64,000 bases of DNA from Nocardia aobensis NBRC 100429 (GTDB taxonomy: Bacteria > Actinomycetota > Actinomycetes > Mycobacteriales > Mycobacteriaceae): positions 1 to 64,000 of the forward strand of contig NZ_BAFQ01000295.1 in the NCBI RefSeq assembly GCF_000308375.1, read 5' to 3'. Each line of letters starts with the position of its first letter. Position 1 is the first letter of the stretch. The notes under the pieces were generated by a model. That model did not search any database. It was given only the letters and a program-made list of their open reading frames with translations, and was not told where the DNA came from. Of this stretch, positions 59,549 to 64,000 are shown one piece after another. Both the position numbers and the translations under genes were made by a program.

Positions 59549-60496
59549 CTATCGGCCGGTGAAGAACTGCCAGATGACGGTGGCGGCGTCGAATTGACGG
59601 CTGACCTTGCCGATGAGGATGTCGGGCAGATATTGCGGGCCGCCGGGCCAGGTGTGGCCGCCGTTGTCGATCGAATACGCCGTTACCCGAGTGTCGTCGG
59701 CGCACGCGGCTGTCGCGGTGTGGACGGTGGTTCCGTCGTCGACGACAGTCGGCAGTTCAGCAGTCCTGACGGAGCCGCACCGGTTTGTCGTGCGCCACAG
59801 TTCCTGGGTGGCGTCGACGGACAGGACGGGGCTGGTGCCGGGGCCGAGGCGGCCGGAGGTCATCCGCACGACTCCGCCGTCGTAGGGGACGACCGGGTCT
59901 GCGGTGCCGTGGATTTCGAGCACCGACAGCGGGTGCGTGGGGGCGCAGTCGGCGGCATCGGCGACGGGAAGGGGTCCGGCGACCGGCGCGATGGCCGCGA
60001 TCTTCGCCGAGAGCCGGCAGCCGAGGTACTCGGTGAACATCGCGCCGTTGGACAGGCCGGTGGCATAGACGCGGTTCGGATCGACGTCGTCGTCGGCGAC
60101 GAGGCGGTCGATGATCGCGGAGACGAAGGCGACATCGTCGATCCGCTTCGCGCCCGCGGTGGTGTCCGCGCCGCGGCCGTCGTTCCAGCTCTTGTCCGAG
60201 CCGACGGGGTAGACGGCGAGGAAACCCTCGGTGTCGGCCAGGGTATCGAAACCGGTTGTGGCGGCCATGTTTTCGGCCGTACCGCCGCCGCCGTGGAAGA
60301 TCAGGACGGCCGGTCGCTTCCCCGGCCCGGGCGATGAGGGTTCGTGGATCAGATACTGCCGTGGCAGGCCGCTCGACTCCACTGTGACCGTCCGGTCCCC
60401 GGCCGGAGCGGCGTGCAAGGGAGCACATCCACTCACCGCGGCGATCAGACCGGCTGCCGCGACGAAGGCCTGGATCGGTGCGAATCGCTTCCCCAT
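59549..60496 (-). CDS. LpqC-like lipoprotein esterase
   Basis: A 315-residue PHB-depolymerase/feruloyl-esterase-type hydrolase. The N-terminal signal ends in a lipobox (AAVSGC, Cys about 24), so it is a lipoprotein outside the membrane. RPAVLIFHGGGGTAENMA and YATGLSNGAMFTEYLGC (Ser nucleophile) are followed by HGTADPVVPY (Asp) and NGGHTWPGG (His). It resembles mycobacterial LpqC. The start is ATG 60496. Confidence 0.85.
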   Translation of the reverse strand: MGKRFAPIQAFVAAAGLIAAVSGCAPLHAAPAGDRTVTVESSGLPRQYLIHEPSSPGPGKRPAVLIFHGGGGTAENMAATTGFDTLADTEGFLAVYPVGSDKSWNDGRGADTTAGAKRIDDVAFVSAIIDRLVADDDVDPNRVYATGLSNGAMFTEYLGCRLSAKIAAIAPVAGPLPVADAADCAPTHPLSVLEIHGTADPVVPYDGGVVRMTSGRLGPGTSPVLSVDATQELWRTTNRCGSVRTAELPTVVDDGTTVHTATAACADDTRVTAYSIDNGGHTWPGGPQYLPDILIGKVSRQFDAATVIWQFFTGR

Positions 60497-60646
60497 CGCA
60501 CAACGGTAAACCGGATCCGCGCCGCCTTCACCACGCGGCGCTGAGGATCGCCTGAAAATTGCAGCGAGGCCGGGACGTATCACGACGCGGTGTCCGCCGG
60601 ACGGCACCTCCGACCACGAAGCGCCGACTGCGACGATGATCGGATC

Positions 60647-61264
60647 ATGATCAGGCCGAGAGTGATCCTCAGCCGGGCTATGGAGGCAGGGCTCGTGGTG
60701 GTGGGGCTGGCCGTGTTGTGGGCCGGCGCGCCGAACGACTGGCTCGTGGTCTGGGACGTACTGGCGGCCGTGTACGTCGGGATCTGGGCGGTGCGGCTGC
60801 TGCGGAACCGGCGCGAGGAGAATCCTCAGGAATGGCTCGCCGAGGTTCAGGGCAACTGGGCGGCGCTGCTGGCGATCGGGTTGGCCAGTGCCGTCGGGCT
60901 GGTCGCGGTCGTATCGATGATCGCGGACGTCGACGAGAAGTTCGGGGCATTCGCGAAAGCCGTTGCGGCCGTTGCCGCATTGCTGGCCTGGTTTCTACTG
61001 CACCTGGGCTTCGCCGAACAGTATGCGCGAACCTATTACGCGCTGCTGCCGGACCGCGCGCTGTCGTTCCCGGGATCGGGGCAACCGAACCTCCTGGATT
61101 TCGCCTACTTCGCCTTCACCATCGGGGTTTCCTTCGCGGTCTCCGACGTCGAGACCCACCACCGGGACATCCGGGTACAGGTTCTGGTGCATTCGGTGCT
61201 CGGCTTCTTCTACAACGCCGCGGTCATCGGCGTCGCGGTCGGGGTGGTGACCGGTGGGCGGTGA
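60647..61264 (+). CDS. DUF1345 membrane protein
   Basis: A 205-residue protein with about five TM segments; the family signature is AWFLLHLGFAEQYARTYYALL (about 117-137) and DFAYFAFTIGVSFAVSDVE. Function unknown. ATG 60647 is preferred to the upstream start at 60590. The 274-bp gap after it (61265-61538) shows no gene, repeat or clear terminator. Confidence 0.75.
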   Translation: MIRPRVILSRAMEAGLVVVGLAVLWAGAPNDWLVVWDVLAAVYVGIWAVRLLRNRREENPQEWLAEVQGNWAALLAIGLASAVGLVAVVSMIADVDEKFGAFAKAVAAVAALLAWFLLHLGFAEQYARTYYALLPDRALSFPGSGQPNLLDFAYFAFTIGVSFAVSDVETHHRDIRVQVLVHSVLGFFYNAAVIGVAVGVVTGGR

Positions 61265-61538
61265 CCGGTGGAGGGCCCGGCCCCTGCGGTGGCGAGGTAT
61301 CGAAAACCGCCATCCCCGGTTCGGTGAGCAGCACCGATTCGGCGTCCGCACGCCCGCGCGCCAGAACGCATGCCCGAAACCGCCGCGCCGGAGTTCCGGC
61401 GAACGCCGGGCAGCCGCATCCAATGGGCGGGCGCGGAGACCTCGATGTGTGGAACGGCTGTATGGACGTGTCGTGCGATCGGGTCACCGCGCGGCAGCCG
61501 CAATCCTGGACCGCTTCGACTCCTGAGGTGCTGCGGCC

Positions 61539-62282
61539 CTACGGCGCGGGCCAGATTCCCCGCAACCGCGCCGCGGCGACCGCGCTCTGGCGCAGTCCCG
61601 CTTCGTAGGCGGGGCGCAGAGCGGCCGGGTCGAAGACGTCCGCACCTGTGGCGGCGATGGCTTGGGCGTCGGGGGACAGGGAAACCGTTGTGGCCGAGGC
61701 GAGTTCGTGGTCGGTGTCGGCTCGTGGGTAGAGGTGGGCGCCCGGTTCCAGGATCACGATCGTCTCGGCGCCGACCGCGAGGTCGGCATTGATCGGGGAG
61801 CGCACGCCGCCGTCGGCGTAGCGGGCACCGTCGATCGGGATCGGCGGGAACACTCCGGGCACCGCCGTGCTCGCCGCGACGGCCTCCGCCACGGACGCTA
61901 CGTCGGTGCGGGTCCACGCCCGCAGGTCTCCGGATTCGGCATGGACCGACGTGATGACCAGATCTCGGTCCGGCCAGTGCGGCATCGCCAGCAGGGCGTC
62001 CATCCGCGCGACGTGTTCTGCGGCATCGGCGGGGACGGCCGGGGCGGGGTCCTGCCCCGGCTCGGGCGGGGTGAGCAAGCGGGCGACGTCGCCGCCGTCG
62101 CCGAGTACCGCGGCGACGACCGCGCCGGCCGAGGTGCCGACGACACGATCCGCACGAGCGAGGTCGATCCCGGCTTCCCGCAGGCCGACCAGCAGCCCGA
62201 CCGTCCACACGGTGCCGACCGTCCCACCTCCGCCCAGTACGAGCGCGGACCGAAAACCGTTGGGCGGCAGAGCGGAAGTCAC
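61539..62282 (-). CDS. Patatin-like phospholipase
   Basis: A 247-residue protein with the oxyanion loop GGGGTVGTVWTVGLL, the nucleophile motif GTSAG and the catalytic-dyad Asp in DGGVRS. It hydrolyses acyl esters of lipids. It starts at GTG 62282. No operon partner. Confidence 0.85.
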   Translation of the reverse strand: MTSALPPNGFRSALVLGGGGTVGTVWTVGLLVGLREAGIDLARADRVVGTSAGAVVAAVLGDGGDVARLLTPPEPGQDPAPAVPADAAEHVARMDALLAMPHWPDRDLVITSVHAESGDLRAWTRTDVASVAEAVAASTAVPGVFPPIPIDGARYADGGVRSPINADLAVGAETIVILEPGAHLYPRADTDHELASATTVSLSPDAQAIAATGADVFDPAALRPAYEAGLRQSAVAAARLRGIWPAP

Positions 62283-62433
62283 GCGCCGAGCCTACCGGCG
62301 ACCCGGAGGGCGGTGCTCTCACAGCCGAGACGACCGGATGGTCCTGGTGAGCGGGTTGTGCGGGAAAGTTGCCGGAGTACGCTGAATGGGTCGGCCTTCG
62401 ATGACTCGGCCTCTCGATGAATCGAGACAACTC

Positions 62434-62811
62434 ATGCACGAGCTGGCAATCGCGCAGGGGATCGTGAGCGGCGCGTGTGAACACGCTGCCGGGCGGCGGG
62501 TGTACCGCGTGACCGTTGCGATCGGGATGCTCTGCGCGGTGGTCCCGGATGCCCTGCACTTCTGTTTCGGCCTCGCGGCCGAAGGCACCCTCGCCGAGGG
62601 CGCGGAACTCGTCGTCGAGGAAATTCCGGGCCGGGCGCGCTGCCGCACCTGCGGCGCCGAATTCGGCCTGCCCGATCTGATCCCGCTGTGCGCCTGCGGC
62701 AGCGCCGACGTCGACATCCGCGCCGGGCGGGAGCTGCGAATCCGCTCCATGGAGGTGAGTGAGACATGTGCGCAACCTGCGGATGCGGCGGCGACGACAC
62801 CCAGGCGGTGA
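62434..62811 (+). CDS. hypA: Hydrogenase nickel-insertion protein HypA
   Basis: A 125-residue HypA. It begins with the obligatory Met-His-Glu (nickel site) MHELAIAQGIVSGA. The zinc site is CRTCGAEFGLPDLIPLCACGS, with a C-x-C second half instead of the usual CxxC. ATG 62434 puts His at position 2, as required; the open frame from 62386 is rejected. It overlaps hypB by 46 bp. It serves the hydrogenase beginning downstream and possibly the group 3b enzyme 12 kb upstream. Confidence 0.9.
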   Translation: MHELAIAQGIVSGACEHAAGRRVYRVTVAIGMLCAVVPDALHFCFGLAAEGTLAEGAELVVEEIPGRARCRTCGAEFGLPDLIPLCACGSADVDIRAGRELRIRSMEVSETCAQPADAAATTPRR

Positions 62812-63707
62812 TCACCGGTCCGCACGAGCACGACCATCCGCACGATCACGATCACGACCACGGCGACACGCACGATCACCGCCACGGGGGCGCGCACGAT
62901 CACGGCGACGGGCGCGGGCATGACCACGGCGACGGGCATGCGCATGACCACCACGAGAACGCGCATCACCCCCACGGGCACGATCACGACCACTCCCACC
63001 CGCACGAGCACGGCGGTCCGCCGACCGAGACGGTGACTCTGGAACAGAAGGTGCTGGCCAAGAACGATCAACTGGCACAAGAGAATCGGCGCTGGCTGGC
63101 CGAGCGGGACATCCTCGCCCTGAATCTCACCAGTTCGCCGGGCGCGGGCAAGACGACGCTGCTCGAACGCACCATCCGTGAATGCCCGGGCATGCCGATC
63201 GCGGTCATCGAGGGCGATCAGGAGACCTTGCTGGACGCGCGGCGGATCGAATCCACCGGCTGCCCCGTGGTGCAGATCAACACCGGCGCCGGCTGTCATC
63301 TCGACGCGCAGATGACCCGCGGCGCGCTCGAATCACTGCACCCGGCGCGCGAGAGCGTGGTCCTGATCGAGAATGTCGGCAATCTGGTGTGTCCCGCCCT
63401 GTTCGACCTCGGCGAGCGCGCGAAGGTCGTCATCGTCTCGGTGACCGAGGGAACCGACAAGCCGTTGAAGTATCCCCATATGTTCGCCGCGGCCGGCCTC
63501 GTGCTGATCAACAAGATCGATCTGCTGCCGTATGTCGACTTCGATCTCGCCACCTGTACGCGCTACGTCCGGGCGATCAATTCCGGAGTGACGGTGCTCC
63601 CGGTATCCGCGACGAGCGGAGAGGGCCTCGGTGACTGGTACGGCTGGCTCGCCGGGCAACGCTCGTCGGTAGCCGCACCCATTGAGGTTCATTTGTCGCG
63701 AGACTAA
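62766..63707 (+). CDS. hypB: Hydrogenase nickel GTPase HypB, with long His-rich region
   Basis: A 313-residue nickel chaperone GTPase. N-terminal MCATCGC (high-affinity Ni site), then a His/Asp/Gly-rich stretch from about residue 20 to 83 with roughly 30 His residues, a nickel-storage domain. The G domain follows: LTSSPGAGKTTLLE (P-loop, about 119-132), VIEGD, VLINKIDLLP. The start is ATG 62766 with GGAGGTGAG upstream. Confidence 0.95.
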   Translation: MCATCGCGGDDTQAVITGPHEHDHPHDHDHDHGDTHDHRHGGAHDHGDGRGHDHGDGHAHDHHENAHHPHGHDHDHSHPHEHGGPPTETVTLEQKVLAKNDQLAQENRRWLAERDILALNLTSSPGAGKTTLLERTIRECPGMPIAVIEGDQETLLDARRIESTGCPVVQINTGAGCHLDAQMTRGALESLHPARESVVLIENVGNLVCPALFDLGERAKVVIVSVTEGTDKPLKYPHMFAAAGLVLINKIDLLPYVDFDLATCTRYVRAINSGVTVLPVSATSGEGLGDWYGWLAGQRSSVAAPIEVHLSRD

Positions 63708-63708
63708 T

Positions 63709-63732
63709 ATCTGTGTGGTCTGTATCACAGAT
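63709..63732. promoter_or_regulatory. Inverted repeat ATCTGTG-N10-CACAGAT before hhyS
   Basis: Seven-bp arms at 63709-63715 and 63726-63732, between hypB and the small-subunit gene. It could be an operator, since TGTG/CACA halves resemble Crp-family sites but are spaced 2 bp wider, or a weak terminator. Confidence 0.4.
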
Positions 63733-63789
63733 TGAGACGGCTTCGAGCCGGATCGGCCAGCCCCCGCCCGGCTCGGGAAGGCGGCATTC

Positions 63790-64000
63790 ATGCCAACCCA
63801 GGAAGCAGTTCGGGCCGAAGAGACGCTGATACACGTCCTGTGGATCAACGCGGGCCTCAGTTGTGACGGTGATTCGGTGGCGTTGACTGCCGCCACCCAG
63901 CCCAGTGTCGAGGAAATCGCGCTCGGAGCGCTTCCCGGCCTGCCCAAGATCGCCGTACATTGGCCGCTGATCGATTTCGAATGCGGTCCGAACGGGGGAG
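63790..64000 (+). CDS. hhyS: Group 1h [NiFe]-hydrogenase small subunit, 3' end outside window
   Basis: The first 70 codons of a hydrogenase small subunit with no Tat leader. LIHVLWINAGLSCDGDSVAL and LPGLPKIAVHWPLIDFECGP are characteristic of the actinobacterial high-affinity (group 1h) enzyme that scavenges atmospheric H2. The proximal cluster begins at SCDGD, where other groups have CxxC. ATG 63790 with GGAAGG upstream. It follows hypAB by 82 bp. Confidence 0.85.
   Translation, partial: MPTQEAVRAEETLIHVLWINAGLSCDGDSVALTAATQPSVEEIALGALPGLPKIAVHWPLIDFECGPNGG

Noticed and set aside
1-64000. tRNA, rRNA, CRISPR array, insertion sequence or integrase
   Set aside because: No cloverleaf, regular direct repeats, transposase or integrase motifs were found; the region looks like chromosomal DNA without recent mobile insertions.

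Overview
The window is high-GC actinobacterial DNA, most likely Nocardia or a close relative such as Rhodococcus. The evidence is the codon usage, many GTG starts, dense ATGA/GTGA stop-start overlaps, a DUF574 methyltransferase, neocarzinostatin-type exported proteins, many IclR/TetR/MarR regulators, and a pair of actinobacterial-type [NiFe]-hydrogenase loci (group 3b, and the start of group 1h). No rRNA, tRNA, IS element, integrase or CRISPR array was seen.

Region A (about 2.2-32.6 kb) looks like one large catabolic regulon. At its centre is a 7.7-kb minus-strand operon (14219 down to 6541). It encodes a carbon-nitrogen hydrolase, two proteins homologous to plant red chlorophyll catabolite reductase (RCCR), a chlorophyllase-like serine hydrolase, a Rieske oxygenase resembling pheophorbide a oxygenase (PaO), a beta-rich lipocalin-like protein, an SDR and a maleate-isomerase-like protein. 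Divergent from it are a multi-pass membrane protein and three exported neocarzinostatin-like proteins. Next comes a minus-strand oxidation operon (23015 down to 17338) with a flavin reductase, an acyl-CoA-dehydrogenase-fold flavoprotein, two aldehyde dehydrogenases and a PHBH-type monooxygenase. Then follow an IclR regulator and a set of imide/amide and acid-processing genes: isochorismatase-type amidase, two CaiB CoA-transferases, an HMG-CoA-lyase-like enzyme, MmgE/PrpD, a cyclase-family hydrolase and a hydantoinase-like cyclic amidohydrolase. A CitE-like lyase and a second maleate-isomerase-like gene lie at the left edge. Six perfect and two near-perfect copies of a 17-bp palindrome GTTTC-N7-GAAAC lie upstream of these units, including the iclR gene, and tie them together. 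The proposed reading (inference) is a bacterial pathway that captures a chlorophyll-like or other tetrapyrrole, opens and reduces it by PaO/RCCR chemistry, and degrades the resulting maleimides and maleates to acyl-CoA and pyruvate-level products.

Region B (32.6-45 kb) is general accessory metabolism: a DHFR-like protein, an SDR, a flavin amine oxidase, an MFS exporter with a possible iron box, a KimA-like APC transporter, a complete class I P450 system (P450, ferredoxin reductase, ferredoxin), a MarR regulator with three operator-like palindromes and its divergent quinone-reductase-like gene, and a DUF574 methyltransferase.

Region C (45.1-50.2 kb) is a group 3b NAD(P)-linked [NiFe]-hydrogenase operon: Fe-S subunit, cNMP-binding protein, diaphorase subunit, small subunit, large subunit, maturation protease. 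It is followed by an RsbQ/RsbP energy-stress signalling pair.

Region D (52-62.3 kb) carries an aldo-keto reductase, a fused double acyl-CoA dehydrogenase, a P450 with a divergent TetR, a second TetR with an AGTACT array and a divergent acyl-CoA dehydrogenase, an LpqC-like lipoprotein esterase, a DUF1345 membrane protein and a patatin-like protein. The window ends with hypA, hypB and the first 70 codons of a group 1h hydrogenase small subunit.
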